Shown here: in pieces, positions 34,975 through 44,063 of the stretch
Layout of the letters: each line of letters opens with the position of its first letter
Position numbering within the stretch: the first letter of the stretch is position 1
Assembly (NCBI GenBank): GCA_003577105.1
Contig: QEUQ01000004.1
Span: forward strand, 86,156-145,950
Source: Acidobacteriota bacterium
Lineage (GTDB): Bacteria; Actinomycetota; Acidimicrobiia; ATN3
Length of the DNA: 59,795 bases
Direction of reading: 5' to 3'
The notes under the pieces: generated by a model
Database searches by the model: none
Told to the model about the DNA's origin: nothing
Seen by the model: only the letters and a program-made list of their open reading frames with translations
Made by a program: the position numbers and the translations under genes

Positions 34975-35508
34975 CTAGCCGCTCATCAAGCCACGCCGGC
35001 GGAGTCGCTCCATTTCATCCGGTGAAACTTCGACATTGGCGGGTGTTACCAGAAACACCTGCTCGCCGACTTTCTGCATTGAACCTCGCAGCGCAAAGGT
35101 CAACCCGCTCGCGAAGTCAACAATCCGGCGCGCCGTGTCTCGGTCCACCTGCTGGAGGTTGATGATCACCGGCTGACCCGATCGAAACCGCTCACCGATC
35201 TTCTGAGCGTCGTTGAATCCAGTTGACTCGACAACGTACACAGGCTCTGAAGAAGCTGGAATTGTCCTGACGCCACCTTCACCCTCGGAATAGTCAGGGT
35301 TCTGGATCGTACGGACTGTTCCTCCGCCTCCATTGAACATCGACGGCCGCTCTTGCTGGGCTTCTATCTGCGGCGGCATTGCCACACTCTGCGCTTCAAC
35401 GACGCCCGAATGCATGGGCACTTCGGGTTCGGCCATGCCGATTCCCTCTTCGGCCGCCTCGTCTTCGAGGCCCAGCCAGACCATGCTCCTCTTCCAGAGC
35501 GACGACAT
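34975..35508 (-). CDS. sepF: SepF, FtsZ membrane anchor
   Basis: 177 residues. An N-terminal amphipathic helix (MSSLWKRSMVWLGL) binds membrane, a Gly/Glu-rich linker (about 17-85) follows, and the C-terminal ~90 residues form the SepF domain (DAQKIGERFRSGQPVIINLQ, then IVDFASGLTFALRG and VFLVTPANVEVS). In bacteria without FtsA, as here, SepF tethers FtsZ to the membrane. ATG 35508 is set by the GGAGG site and the amphipathic start. It lies between yggS and yggT, the usual order. Confidence 0.95.
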   Translation of the reverse strand: MSSLWKRSMVWLGLEDEAAEEGIGMAEPEVPMHSGVVEAQSVAMPPQIEAQQERPSMFNGGGGTVRTIQNPDYSEGEGGVRTIPASSEPVYVVESTGFNDAQKIGERFRSGQPVIINLQQVDRDTARRIVDFASGLTFALRGSMQKVGEQVFLVTPANVEVSPDEMERLRRRGLMSG

Positions 35509-35543
35509 CGCGCCTCCATTTCCCAAGAAAGTTGCCCTTGACC

Positions 35544-36293
35544 CTAACGCAGATGACGAAAGATCGCGCGTCCAATGCGCAGGATCGTCGCCCCTTCGGC
35601 TATGGCTGCCTCGAAATCATCTGTCATCCCCATTGACAGGGAAGCGAGGTCGAGGCTCGGGAATCTCTCCGACATATCGTGCCCCAACATCGCGAGCTCG
35701 GCAAAGACTCTCCGCGCCTCCTCAAATCCTGCACCCTTGGGGGCCATGCACATGAGTCCCGACGGTCGGAGCGGGAGATCTCCAATGAACTCCGCCAACT
35801 CGCCTGGATTCACGCCATACTTCTGAGCTTCGCGGGCGACATTTACCTCGACCAGGCACGCCGGCGGTTCAATTTCGGCGCCCGCCGAGCGCTTGATCAA
35901 CTCACGCGCCAAATCGCTCGAATCAAGGCTGTGGATGACCGTGGCGATTCCGATCACGTGGCGGGCCTTATTTCGCTGGAGATGCCCGATGAAATGCCAC
36001 TTGGGAGGCGGCACATCTGAGTGACCAAAGGCGGGCTCAAGAAGGGTGGCCTTCGTGGCAAGCTCGTCGGCACGATTCTCCCCAAGGATCTTGGCGCCGG
36101 CTAGCCATGCCGCAAGTGCCACGACCGGAGGCCTTCCTTTCGTGACAACTACTACCGAAATGGATCCAGGGTCCCTCCCAGCTGAAGTCGCGGCAGTCTC
36201 GACGCGCCCCAGCACTTCATCAAGGCCTTCCTTGACCAACGGAGCAATCTCACTCGCCTCTTCGATGAGCTGCTCAGTCACTTCACGATCCAT
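35544..36293 (-). CDS. yggS: YggS/PLPBP pyridoxal-phosphate homeostasis protein
   Basis: 249 residues, alanine-racemase-like TIM barrel of the PLPBP family. The PLP lysine motif is SVVVVTKG, and KWHFIGHLQRNKAR and LSMGMTDDFEAAI are characteristic. The protein binds PLP without known catalysis and balances vitamin B6 and amino-acid pools. ATG 36293 is chosen; it overlaps the pgeF stop by 16 nt. Located between pgeF and sepF as in most Gram-positive dcw regions. Confidence 0.95.
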   Translation of the reverse strand: MDREVTEQLIEEASEIAPLVKEGLDEVLGRVETAATSAGRDPGSISVVVVTKGRPPVVALAAWLAGAKILGENRADELATKATLLEPAFGHSDVPPPKWHFIGHLQRNKARHVIGIATVIHSLDSSDLARELIKRSAGAEIEPPACLVEVNVAREAQKYGVNPGELAEFIGDLPLRPSGLMCMAPKGAGFEEARRVFAELAMLGHDMSERFPSLDLASLSMGMTDDFEAAIAEGATILRIGRAIFRHLR

Positions 36294-36994
36294 CCGACCA
36301 ATGCCTGACGCCCTGTGACCGGTCCGTCTCTTCGGTAAGAGAAGAGCTCTGGCGAATGAGTGCACGGTCCCAGCGCGGTCACCGAACGGATTCCGCAGGT
36401 ATTGCTGAGAACCTCAACCGCGACGCCGTGGAGATCGAGAACCGGACCGGGGCCGATGACTCCTGTCCCGAATCGATTGCCGAAGCGCTCCGCCAACTCA
36501 TCGCTCACGCCATAGCAGCACGTCGAAATGGCCGGTCCAAGCACTGCCGAGGCGGCCGCATCTCCGAGCGCCTCAACCGCTGCCTCGATTACACCCGCTT
36601 CGAGCCCCCTCCACCCAGCGTGAACGACGGCCAGCTTGGTCTCAGAGATGATGAGCACTGGAACGCAATCTGCCGTGAAGATCGCTGCTGGCAGAGCCGG
36701 GCGAGTCAGAGTGATCGCGTCTGCCTCACCGCAATTGCCGGGCGCACCATCGACCACTCGCGCTCCGTGAACTTGGCTGACAACCGACCATTCGGTATCG
36801 ATTCCAAGCTCTTGGGAAAGGCCCACACGATTGGCGGCAACGGCCGCCGGGTCGTCACCTACGTGATCTGCGAGATTTGCCTCGGCGTACGCGCCCTGAG
36901 AAGCACCTCCACTGCGTCCGGTGAAGACAGCTCTACAGCTACCCACCTGAACCCTGTGAATTACCTCGGGTGTGAGCTTGGACCGGGAGATCAT
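36278..36994 (-). CDS. pgeF: PgeF/YfiH peptidoglycan editing factor (laccase-domain)
   Basis: 238 residues of the multicopper-oxidase-like YfiH/PgeF family. Motifs: SQVHGARV, FTADCVPVLI, VHAGWRGLEAG, LGPAISTCCYGV and FSYRRDG, providing the metal-binding His and Cys. In E. coli PgeF removes wrongly incorporated serine from UDP-MurNAc precursors; a purine-nucleoside phosphorylase activity is also known in the family. It starts 11 nt after ftsZ and overlaps yggS, in line with a wall quality-control role. Confidence 0.93.
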   Translation of the reverse strand: MISRSKLTPEVIHRVQVGSCRAVFTGRSGGASQGAYAEANLADHVGDDPAAVAANRVGLSQELGIDTEWSVVSQVHGARVVDGAPGNCGEADAITLTRPALPAAIFTADCVPVLIISETKLAVVHAGWRGLEAGVIEAAVEALGDAAASAVLGPAISTCCYGVSDELAERFGNRFGTGVIGPGPVLDLHGVAVEVLSNTCGIRSVTALGPCTHSPELFSYRRDGPVTGRQALVGWIVK

Positions 36995-37005
36995 CCCGAG
37001 TGCTC

Positions 37006-38106
37006 TTATTTCAGGAACGAAGGAATATCGAGATCGTCGTCACTCTCGTCATCGCCCTCGAAGAGGCCCGCAAACTCTGATTCGCGCTTGGGGGTTTCGG
37101 TCTTCGGCGCCGACGGAATCTCATCGCGATCCCTCGTGACCGAGCGGGAAGCCCCCTCGAAACGCTCGAATCCAGCCGCGATGACCGTGACTCTGATCTC
37201 GTCTCCGAGCGCATCATCGATGACAGCACCGAAAATGATGTTGGCATCAGGATGCGCAGTCGAGGCCACGATCTCCGCGGCTTCGTTGACCTCGAAGAGC
37301 CCCAGATCGGACCCACCCGAGATGTTGAGGAGAATCCCTCTGGCGCCTTCAATGGAAGATTCGAGTAGCGGCGAAGATATCGCGCCACGCGCTGCTGCTG
37401 CAGAGCGACCCTCTCCGCTTCCGTGACCAATACCCATCAAAGCCGAGCCCGCGTTGCTCATCACCATCTTCACGTCCGCGAAGTCGAGATTGATCAGGCC
37501 AGGGGTGGTAATCAAATCAGTAATGCCCTGCACGCCCTGGAGCAAGATCTCGTCAGCCATCTTGAAAGCAGAGAGCATCGAGGTCTTCTCATCGGCAACT
37601 TTGAGGAGCCTGTCGTTGGGGATCACGATTAGCGTGTCGACCTTCTCGGTGAGCCGCCCGATGCCCTGCTCAGCCTGGACCGAGCGCCGACGACCTTCAA
37701 ATGCGAATGGGCGAGTTACGACACCGATAGTCAGGGCGCCTTGCGCCTTTGCGATCTCTGCAACCACCGGGGCGCCACCGGTGCCGGTCCCGCCTCCCTT
37801 GCCGGCGGTAATGAAGACCATGTCAGCCCCCCGGAGGACCTCCTCGATCTCCTCTGTGTGATCTTCGGCCGCCTGACGCCCCACTTCGGGGTCGGATCCA
37901 GCCCCGAGTCCGCGAGTCAGCTCACGGCCGATGTCTAGTTTCACATCGGCGTCGGACATCAAGAGAGCCTGAGCGTCGGTATTGATGGCGACAAACTCCA
38001 CTCCACGCAGACCGGCATCGATCATTCGGTTGACGGCATTCACGCCGCCTCCGCCGATGCCGACCACCTTGATGACGGCGAGGTAGTTCTGTGGATTGGT
38101 GGACAT
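37006..38106 (-). CDS. ftsZ: FtsZ cell-division GTPase
   Basis: 366 residues. The nucleotide-binding loop [13 protein letters not shown], tubulin signature [11 protein letters not shown] and T7 loop [11 protein letters not shown] are intact. The C-terminal domain is followed by a short linker and the terminal peptide [10 protein letters not shown], the docking site for SepF and FtsW. It polymerises into the Z ring at midcell. ATG 38106 has a GAAAGGGA site. Unlike its overlapping neighbours it has its own 208-base upstream region with a predicted promoter and two inverted repeats. Confidence 0.98.
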   Translation of the reverse strand: MSTNPQNYLAVIKVVGIGGGGVNAVNRMIDAGLRGVEFVAINTDAQALLMSDADVKLDIGRELTRGLGAGSDPEVGRQAAEDHTEEIEEVLRGADMVFITAGKGGGTGTGGAPVVAEIAKAQGALTIGVVTRPFAFEGRRRSVQAEQGIGRLTEKVDTLIVIPNDRLLKVADEKTSMLSAFKMADEILLQGVQGITDLITTPGLINLDFADVKMVMSNAGSALMGIGHGSGEGRSAAAARGAISSPLLESSIEGARGILLNISGGSDLGLFEVNEAAEIVASTAHPDANIIFGAVIDDALGDEIRVTVIAAGFERFEGASRSVTRDRDEIPSAPKTETPKRESEFAGLFEGDDESDDDLDIPSFLK

Positions 38107-38135
38107 GGGGAAGTCCCTTTCTGGGCGCTCTAGCT

Positions 38136-38155
38136 GCGTAAATTCTCAATTACGC
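38136..38155 (-). repeat. inverted repeat in ftsZ leader
   Basis: GCGTAA (38136-38141) and TTACGC (38150-38155) flank an 8-nt AT-rich spacer, about 30 nt before the ftsZ start. It could form a weak hairpin in the leader or act as a protein site in DNA. Confidence 0.4.
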
Positions 38156-38169
38156 CAGTCTTGGCAAGT

Positions 38170-38196
38170 CTCTAACCCTCAACTTGAGGGTTAGAG
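38170..38196 (-). promoter_or_regulatory. 27-bp perfect palindrome upstream of ftsZ
   Basis: Two perfectly complementary 13-nt arms (CTCTAACCCTCAA and TTGAGGGTTAGAG) surround a single central base. It lies 64 bp upstream of the ftsZ start and about 20 bp downstream of the predicted transcription start. There is no T-tract, so terminator function is unlikely. It could be an operator for a dimeric regulator or a stable leader hairpin. Confidence 0.7.
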
Positions 38197-38223
38197 TTAT
38201 GTAAACCTAAACTGTCGGTCGAG

Positions 38224-38252
38224 ACTTTAGAACAGGTTGAGGAATGAGTCAA
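38224..38252 (-). promoter_or_regulatory. predicted ftsZ promoter
   Basis: Minus-strand TTGACT (38252-38247) and TAAAGT (38229-38224) are spaced by 17 bp, one of the best sigma-70-like matches in the window. Initiation near 38217 gives a leader of about 110 nt containing both inverted repeats. It would allow ftsZ expression separate from the long dcw transcript. Confidence 0.5.
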
Positions 38253-38314
38253 GCACCTCTCACCTGCATGTTTGTAACTTTCTTCCGCCCATTTGCTTGA
38301 ATTGCTTCAAGAAC

Positions 38315-39103
38315 TCACTTCGACACCGCCGGATTCTCCGGAGTTGTCACGTCCACATACCGCAAATTCCAGCGCTCTGCCTCGGCTTTTGCCTGTACGG
38401 CCCTCAGGGCCCTCCCCTTCTCCTCGATGCGGTCCACGCTCCCGACGTAGACCATCACGCCGTCAGTCGTGACGAGGAAAATTCCTCGTTCGCCGTAGCC
38501 CGCAGACTGAAATGCATGCTTACTCCAGCGGGAGAACTCCTCTGCTGCCATGCCTGCCCAGCCTGCCTTCTCGTTGGTGTCACCGACCTTCTGCGGGCCA
38601 ATTGCGCCGGTCAGATAGAACATGGTCGCCGGGGCAGTTTCAGTCATGGCCACTCCCACGCCGTCACGGTCAACTAGCAGAAAACTCCCTGCTTGCTCGA
38701 CATACGCGATCGGAGTCCGCTCGACCACGTCAATCACGACAGTTCTCCGCAGGTAGTCGGCACGCACCCGCGCATCGAGAACCAGGGGCGACGACCTGAC
38801 TCTCGCTGCTACCTCCGGAGTGTCGACAAAGACAAGTGGGCGACCTTCGGCATCGGCGAGAGCGGCAATGTCGTCGGCCTCCACCATGGCTACGCCTTGA
38901 ACGCGCACCGAAGCCACCCGCAGCGGAGGAGAGAGCAACAGGGCGACGGTGCCTGCGAGTACAAGAACTGCTAGCACCACCCTCCTTATGGTTCTCCAGC
39001 GCATCTGACGGCGGCGACGCTCGACCGACGCCCTTCTTTCGGCAATCTTGGCGTCAGCCTTGGCGGGCCCGTCATCTCTCGGAGCCTTGCGACGCGTTTT
39101 CAC
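38315..39103 (-). CDS. ftsQ: FtsQ/DivIB divisome protein
   Basis: 262 residues: a strongly basic cytoplasmic tail (1-40, RRRRQMRWRTIRR), one membrane helix (about 41-60), a POTRA domain (LRVASVRVQGVAMVEADDI) and the FtsQ beta domain (VIDVVERTPIAYVEQ). It links FtsL/FtsB-type proteins to the septal synthase. GTG 39103 overlaps the murB stop as GTGA and is preferred to an upstream in-frame start. The last gene before the ftsZ promoter region. Confidence 0.93.
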   Translation of the reverse strand: MKTRRKAPRDDGPAKADAKIAERRASVERRRRQMRWRTIRRVVLAVLVLAGTVALLLSPPLRVASVRVQGVAMVEADDIAALADAEGRPLVFVDTPEVAARVRSSPLVLDARVRADYLRRTVVIDVVERTPIAYVEQAGSFLLVDRDGVGVAMTETAPATMFYLTGAIGPQKVGDTNEKAGWAGMAAEEFSRWSKHAFQSAGYGERGIFLVTTDGVMVYVGSVDRIEEKGRALRAVQAKAEAERWNLRYVDVTTPENPAVSK

Positions 39104-40044
39104 TCGGCACCGCCAATCGCGGGCCACTCGGCAAACTCGCCGACCAGGCGAATTTCGGGCTCGAGTACTACTCCGGATCGCTCATACACCTCAAGGCGGA
39201 CCTTGCCAATTAACGATGAAATGTCCTCAGCCGTTGCTCCTTCGTTGGCCAGGAAGAAGTTGGCGTGCTTCGTCGAAACCTCTGCTCCACCCACCCGCAA
39301 CCCCTTGAGGCCGGACTCATCAATAAGACGCCCTGCGGAATCCCCCTCCGGATTCTTGAAAATTGACCCTGCGTTTGCGGCTCCGCCCGGCTGGTGCTCG
39401 CGCCTCCAACGGGTGATCTCGGCAAGCTCCTGGCGTAGTTGCTCAGGGTCTCCGCCGCTCAAGTTGAAAGTCGCCGCAGTAACAATCGCAGAGTCGGGAA
39501 GAGCCGATCTTCGATACGAGAGGCCGATCTCGCTCAGCGCTAGCTCTGAATCGGCACCGCCGAGATCGACAACGCAGATACTGCGAACTACGTCCTTGAT
39601 TTCACGCCCGTGCCCGCCCGCGTTCATCCTCACCGCCCCGCCGACGGAACCGGGTATCCCGACTCCGAATTCGATTCCCGCGAGACCCTGATCTGCGCAC
39701 CATCTCGCGAAGATCGGCAGCGGAGTAGCAGCACCCGCGGCCGCCCCACCCTCGACCGCCTTTGTCCAATTGAATCCGGGCCCGAGATGAATCACCAGTC
39801 CCGGAAATCCTTCCTCCGAGACAAGGAGATTCGACCCGCGGCCCACCAATAGGAACGGAACCTCGATCCCTTCAAGTGCAGCCTTGAGAAGCACGAGATC
39901 GCGATCGTCCGTCGGCTCGACGAAAAGCGCCGCACTTCCTCCAAGGCGGTATGTCGTTAGCGGGGCAAGTGGGTGCCTAGCCTCGATCAAGCCTCGGAAT
40001 TGCCCGCCAAGGCGGACGCCGATGTCTTCGAGCATCTCAGTCAT
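39100..40044 (-). CDS. murB: UDP-N-acetylenolpyruvoylglucosamine reductase
   Basis: 314 residues. It reduces UDP-GlcNAc-enolpyruvate to UDP-MurNAc using FAD and NADPH. Motifs: TTYRLGG, the FAD loop VGRGSNLLVSEEG, GVGIPGSVGGAVRMNAG and GSIFKNPEGDSAGRLID with the catalytic serine; the conserved ARG/TYR region is SYRRSAL. ATG 40044 overlaps the murC stop by 8 nt (ATGACTGA). Order murC-murB-ftsQ is typical of Gram-positive dcw clusters. Confidence 0.96.
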   Translation of the reverse strand: MTEMLEDIGVRLGGQFRGLIEARHPLAPLTTYRLGGSAALFVEPTDDRDLVLLKAALEGIEVPFLLVGRGSNLLVSEEGFPGLVIHLGPGFNWTKAVEGGAAAGAATPLPIFARWCADQGLAGIEFGVGIPGSVGGAVRMNAGGHGREIKDVVRSICVVDLGGADSELALSEIGLSYRRSALPDSAIVTAATFNLSGGDPEQLRQELAEITRWRREHQPGGAANAGSIFKNPEGDSAGRLIDESGLKGLRVGGAEVSTKHANFFLANEGATAEDISSLIGKVRLEVYERSGVVLEPEIRLVGEFAEWPAIGGAE

Positions 40045-41503
40045 GGCACGACTCGCGGGATCTGAGCTGGAGAACAAGGTCGGGGGCAACGGACGTGATA
40101 TCGCCGGCGCCCATCGTCACCACGACATCTCCTGGCGCTGCCTCGTCGAGAACTGCATCGATGACTTCTCGCCGGCGAACCGTCAGAACCGTTGCTGCAT
40201 CTCGAGAAATCAAGTCTGTGATCATCTGCCCGGTAACACCCGGAACGGGATCCTCGCGCGCTCCGAATACATCTGTGACGATCACGACATCAGCACCAGC
40301 CAGTGCCTTTGCGAAATCACCGGCAAACGCTGCAGTCCTGCTATATAGGTGCGGCTGAAAGACCGCAACCACCCTGCCAGCTGCGATTTCTCTTGCCGCT
40401 CCAACCGTTGCCGCCACTTCAGCAGGCAAATGGGCGTAGTCGTCATAGACATTGACTCCGGCGCCCTCTCCCTTGAACTGAAACCGCCGAGCAACTCCAG
40501 AAAAGCGGCTGAGCGCTCGGGCGACCGCCCCGGGACCCGCCCCGGCAAGTGACGCGAGAGCAGCTGCTCCGGTGGCGTTGAGTGCGAAGTGTCGCCCGGG
40601 GAGAGGTAATGTGGTCTCGCAGAACAAATCGCCCTCGGCGTAGATCTCCATTTTGGTCCCCGAGTGGGCAACTTCTTTGACCGTCAGGCGAAAATCACAT
40701 CCTTCCGACTCGCCATATGTGACGGTCCTGCACTCCAGGCCCTTCAGTGCCCTGGCTAGACCCGGGTCATCGCCATTGACGACGAGCCACTCCCCCGTCT
40801 GCTCGGCGAAGCGGCGAAATCCCGCCTCGATCGCCTCCAGTGAATTGCCCCAGTTTTCAAGGTGATCCCCCTCTACTCCGGTTATCACCGCGCCCTCCGG
40901 CTCTAGGAGAAGAAACGTGCCATCACTCTCATCACCCTCCGCGACCACGAACTCGCCACTCCCCCAGTACGCATTGGTGCCGATTTCGTTCAGATCCCCG
41001 CCGATCAAGAAGCACGGATCCAAGCCGGCGGCGCGCAGCGACAACGCAAGCATCGAACTCGTCGAAGTCTTGCCGTGAGTTCCGGCGACAACCAGCGCAC
41101 GGCGAGAGGCTGAAATCGCCGCAAGTACGTGAGAACGGCGCCAGGTCGGGATTCCCAAGTCCTCGGCAGCCAGCATTTCTGCGTTGGATGCGCGCACTGC
41201 TGACGAATAGACGACCGCGTCGGCCCCCGCCACCTGGGCGGCGCGGTGACCGACGTCGCACCTGATACCGCCGGCTCGAAGCCTCGTCAAGGTCAGCGAA
41301 TCCTTCACATCTGAGCCGGAAATCTCGTGCCCCATGGCTTTGAGAACGATTGCAATTGCGCTCATCCCGGCACCTCCGAGGCCAATCAGATGAATTCGCC
41401 TTGGCGTCGCCAGCCACTCAGCTGAGAGTCGCCCCTCGTCACGCATGACGGGCAGGCTTTCCAGAATCTCGTCTGCCGACGGCGCGGGGCCTAGCTGAGG
41501 CAT
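40037..41503 (-). CDS. murC: UDP-N-acetylmuramate--L-alanine ligase
   Basis: 488 residues, three Mur-ligase domains: Rossmann-like N-terminus (IHLIGLGGAGMSAIAIVL), central ATPase (P-loop VVAGTHGKTSTSSML, then VVAEGDESDGTFL) and C-terminal domain (VYDDYAHLPAEVAAT). It adds L-Ala to UDP-MurNAc. The N-terminal 35 residues before the Rossmann motif are extra. ATG 41503 overlaps the murG stop by 13 nt. Confidence 0.97.
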   Translation of the reverse strand: MPQLGPAPSADEILESLPVMRDEGRLSAEWLATPRRIHLIGLGGAGMSAIAIVLKAMGHEISGSDVKDSLTLTRLRAGGIRCDVGHRAAQVAGADAVVYSSAVRASNAEMLAAEDLGIPTWRRSHVLAAISASRRALVVAGTHGKTSTSSMLALSLRAAGLDPCFLIGGDLNEIGTNAYWGSGEFVVAEGDESDGTFLLLEPEGAVITGVEGDHLENWGNSLEAIEAGFRRFAEQTGEWLVVNGDDPGLARALKGLECRTVTYGESEGCDFRLTVKEVAHSGTKMEIYAEGDLFCETTLPLPGRHFALNATGAAALASLAGAGPGAVARALSRFSGVARRFQFKGEGAGVNVYDDYAHLPAEVAATVGAAREIAAGRVVAVFQPHLYSRTAAFAGDFAKALAGADVVIVTDVFGAREDPVPGVTGQMITDLISRDAATVLTVRRREVIDAVLDEAAPGDVVVTMGAGDITSVAPDLVLQLRSRESCHD

Positions 41504-42615
41504 CCGACCTCCATCACGACATCTGCGAAATCGACATCAGCCGCGCACGCCCGCGGGCCGGCTGCACTCATTTCCTTGAGCCTCTCAGGTGACCCGATCA
41601 GCGAATCCAGCACATCTGGAACCCGCTCGCACTCCGAGTCGAGAACTACTTCGCACCCCCCTGCCAGCTCGAGGGCCCGCGCGTTGGGCTCCTGGTGGTT
41701 GGCGGTCACATAGGAACTCGGGATGACCACGGCCGGCGTCCCCGAAGCCGCCAGTTCTCCAACTGTCGTTGCACCGCCTCGAGTGACAGCAACGGTCGCT
41801 GCTTCGAGAAGGCGCTCGAAGTGCGGCTCAAATGCAATTAGCCGGTAGGCAAGTCCGCTCTCTGCGAGTTGGGTCTCGCCCAACTTGGCCTCACATTCCT
41901 CAAAGAACCGCTTGCCGCAGACATGAATGATTGCAAGGCCCTGACGGTCGGCCCAGCGTTTGGCTGTGGCAAACGCCGCATCGTTGATGGGACCCGCCCC
42001 GAGGCTGCCTCCCACAAAGAGCACAACCTCGGAATCTGCCGGCACACCGAGGGATTCTCTGGCGGTTCTCTTGTCGCGCACATCAGCAAGGCGAGAAATC
42101 GTGCTCCTCACCGCCGGGCGGACACGAACCCCTCGCCCCCCGAACATCTCGCGGGGAGCTGGAAATGCGACGGCGATCTTCCGGCACGTCCACGACGCAA
42201 TCCGGTTGGAGATCCCAAGGGTCGCGTCCTCCTGGAGAATCGTCCGGGGAGTTCCCAAGATCCAGGCAGCTATGAGAACCGGCAAGCTCGAATATCCCCC
42301 AAGCCCGACAACGAGTGATGGCGCTTCGCGCCTGACGAGCCGGAGCGATCGAGCGATGCCCGCAATGAATTCAGTTAGCACCTTGAAATTCGAGAGCGGC
42401 TTCGAGCGGCTCAGCCCCGAAACATGGAGCGGCACGAACCTATAGCCCGCGCTCTTGATAATCTCCGCACCGGTCCCCTTCTCCGTACCGGTGAAGACGA
42501 TCCTCTCTTTGGGATGACCGGCCTCGGCTAACCGCGCTGCCAACTCGAGCCCCGGAAAGACGTGACCTGCGGTCCCACCCCCCGCAAGCACGACGCCCGG
42601 TCGCGACGGCCTCAT
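41491..42615 (-). CDS. murG: MurG N-acetylglucosaminyltransferase
   Basis: 374 residues, GT28/GT-B fold. It transfers GlcNAc to lipid I at the inner membrane face, producing lipid II. Motifs: VVLAGGGTAGHVFPGLELA, VVGLGGYSSLPVLIAAW, LFVGGSLGAGPINDA and TRGGATTVGELAASGTPAVVIP. ATG 42615 overlaps the ftsW stop as ATGA. A longer open frame upstream lies within ftsW and has no similarity to MurG, so it was trimmed. Confidence 0.96.
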   Translation of the reverse strand: MRPSRPGVVLAGGGTAGHVFPGLELAARLAEAGHPKERIVFTGTEKGTGAEIIKSAGYRFVPLHVSGLSRSKPLSNFKVLTEFIAGIARSLRLVRREAPSLVVGLGGYSSLPVLIAAWILGTPRTILQEDATLGISNRIASWTCRKIAVAFPAPREMFGGRGVRVRPAVRSTISRLADVRDKRTARESLGVPADSEVVLFVGGSLGAGPINDAAFATAKRWADRQGLAIIHVCGKRFFEECEAKLGETQLAESGLAYRLIAFEPHFERLLEAATVAVTRGGATTVGELAASGTPAVVIPSSYVTANHQEPNARALELAGGCEVVLDSECERVPDVLDSLIGSPERLKEMSAAGPRACAADVDFADVVMEVGCLS

Positions 42616-44063
42616 TGACCGGCACGCTCCGAACTCCTGGCGATGCTGATGAGAATTCCCATGGCCGCGAGGCTGACGACAAGGGCCGACCCGCCGGCGC
42701 TCACGAGCGGCAGTGGTATTCCCGTCACAGGAAGGCGCCCTGTGGTCACGCCAATGTTCAGGAGCGCTTGTATACAGACCCAGCCCGTGATCCCTGCAGC
42801 AAGCAGGCGTCCGAACCGATCCGGAGCGTTGGCGGCGACTCTGAATCCCACATATCCGAAGAAGACGAAGAGAGCCATCACCGCGATGCAGCCCACAAAT
42901 CCAAGCTCCTCTCCGATCACCGCGAAGACGAAATCGGTGTGCGCATTTGGAAGGAATGTCCACTTCTGTCTGCCTGCGCCAAGGCCGAGGCCGGTCCATC
43001 CCCCTGATCCGATCGCAAGCAATGACTGCACGGAGTGATATCCAGCATCGCCTGCATCAGCCCATGGATCGATAAATGCCAGCATCCTTCTTCGGCGATA
43101 GTCCTCTGTCATTGAGAGGACGAAGGCACCGGCGGCCGCCACAAGAAGCAGTCCAAACCATGCCCGCTTGGGCAATCCCGCCACCCACAAGATGACAAAT
43201 AGGCCGATCCCCATGGAGAGGGTCGTCCCCATGTCGGGCTGAAGCATCACCAGCACAGCGAACACACCAACCACGGGCAAGGTGGGGAGTAGGTACTCCT
43301 TTGTGGTTTCAGGTTCGTGCCCGGGGCGTGTCAGTGCAAAAGCGCAGAAGACCAGCGTTGCGAGCTTCGCAAGTTCCGACGGCTGGAAGCCGACCGATCC
43401 CCAGCCGATCCAACGAGATGCGCCGCCTGCGCTCGCTCCGATTCCGGGGATCAGCACAAGTACCAATAATCCCACCGAGATGAACACAAGCGGACCCACC
43501 CACTTCTGCAGGCGGTGGTAGTCGTGGCGGGCTAGATAGATCATCGCGATGAAACCGAATCCCGCCATGATCAGCTGCCGCCAGAAGATGAAGAAGGCAC
43601 TGCCAGTCTTTTCGAGAGCTGCGACCGCGCTCGCGGACATCACCATCAGAAGACCGGCAAACGTCAAGGCGCCCACGCTCATCGCTATCAAGACTGCGAG
43701 GGTGGGCCCTCCGTGCCCCCCAGGCTCGTGATTGCCAATTGTCTTGCCCGGGCCAATTGCAACTCTTGCCCGGAACCCTGACATGAGGCCGGGTCCCCTG
43801 GGGCGAACGGGCTCTCGGTTGTCCGAGGACTTGCGGCGCGCCTTGCGATTGGAGCTTGACGAATCCATCTCAATCGATACTGCTCGCGCCGCCGGGTGGC
43901 GCCTAGCCGAACGAGTCCCCGAACGAGTTGTTGCCGCTGGCTTGCGAGTCGCACGCGACGGGCCCGGCTTGCTCGAGTCTCCTCCACGGCGTTTGGTCCC
44001 CGATTTCTCACCGCCACTACGCCCTGGAGGGCGCTTCTTTGAGGGACCTTCCCCGGGTGTCAA
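42612..44063 (-). CDS. ftsW: FtsW peptidoglycan polymerase (SEDS), with long basic N-terminus
   Basis: 483 residues: about 115 residues of Lys/Arg/Ser/Pro-rich cytoplasmic sequence, then about ten membrane helices. SEDS motifs: GASRWIGWGSVGFQPSELAK, VMLQPDMGTT, AHTDFVFAVIGEELGF and TGIPLPLVSAGGSALV. It polymerises lipid II at the septum with the transpeptidase FtsI. Start is uncertain: TTG 44063 keeps the whole tail, while internal ATGs (residues 66 and 94) would shorten it. The 159-base gap to murD contains a 13-bp palindrome (GGCGCA-A-TGCGCC, 44113-44125), and it is the only real gap between murE and murB. Confidence 0.92.
   Translation of the reverse strand: MTPGEGPSKKRPPGRSGGEKSGTKRRGGDSSKPGPSRATRKPAATTRSGTRSARRHPAARAVSIEMDSSSSNRKARRKSSDNREPVRPRGPGLMSGFRARVAIGPGKTIGNHEPGGHGGPTLAVLIAMSVGALTFAGLLMVMSASAVAALEKTGSAFFIFWRQLIMAGFGFIAMIYLARHDYHRLQKWVGPLVFISVGLLVLVLIPGIGASAGGASRWIGWGSVGFQPSELAKLATLVFCAFALTRPGHEPETTKEYLLPTLPVVGVFAVLVMLQPDMGTTLSMGIGLFVILWVAGLPKRAWFGLLLVAAAGAFVLSMTEDYRRRRMLAFIDPWADAGDAGYHSVQSLLAIGSGGWTGLGLGAGRQKWTFLPNAHTDFVFAVIGEELGFVGCIAVMALFVFFGYVGFRVAANAPDRFGRLLAAGITGWVCIQALLNIGVTTGRLPVTGIPLPLVSAGGSALVVSLAAMGILISIARSSERAGQ

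Noticed and set aside
36356-37426. 356-codon plus-strand frame opposite pgeF and ftsZ
   Set aside because: Shadow of two essential-looking genes; low-complexity Ser/Arg content typical of antisense frames.
38170-38196. Rho-independent terminator after ftsQ
   Set aside because: Perfect stem but no T-tract on either side in either orientation, and it lies downstream of a predicted promoter.
41491-42999. MurG with a 128-residue N-terminal extension
   Set aside because: The extension is an out-of-frame reading of ftsW; the ATGA junction at 42615 gives the normal MurG start.
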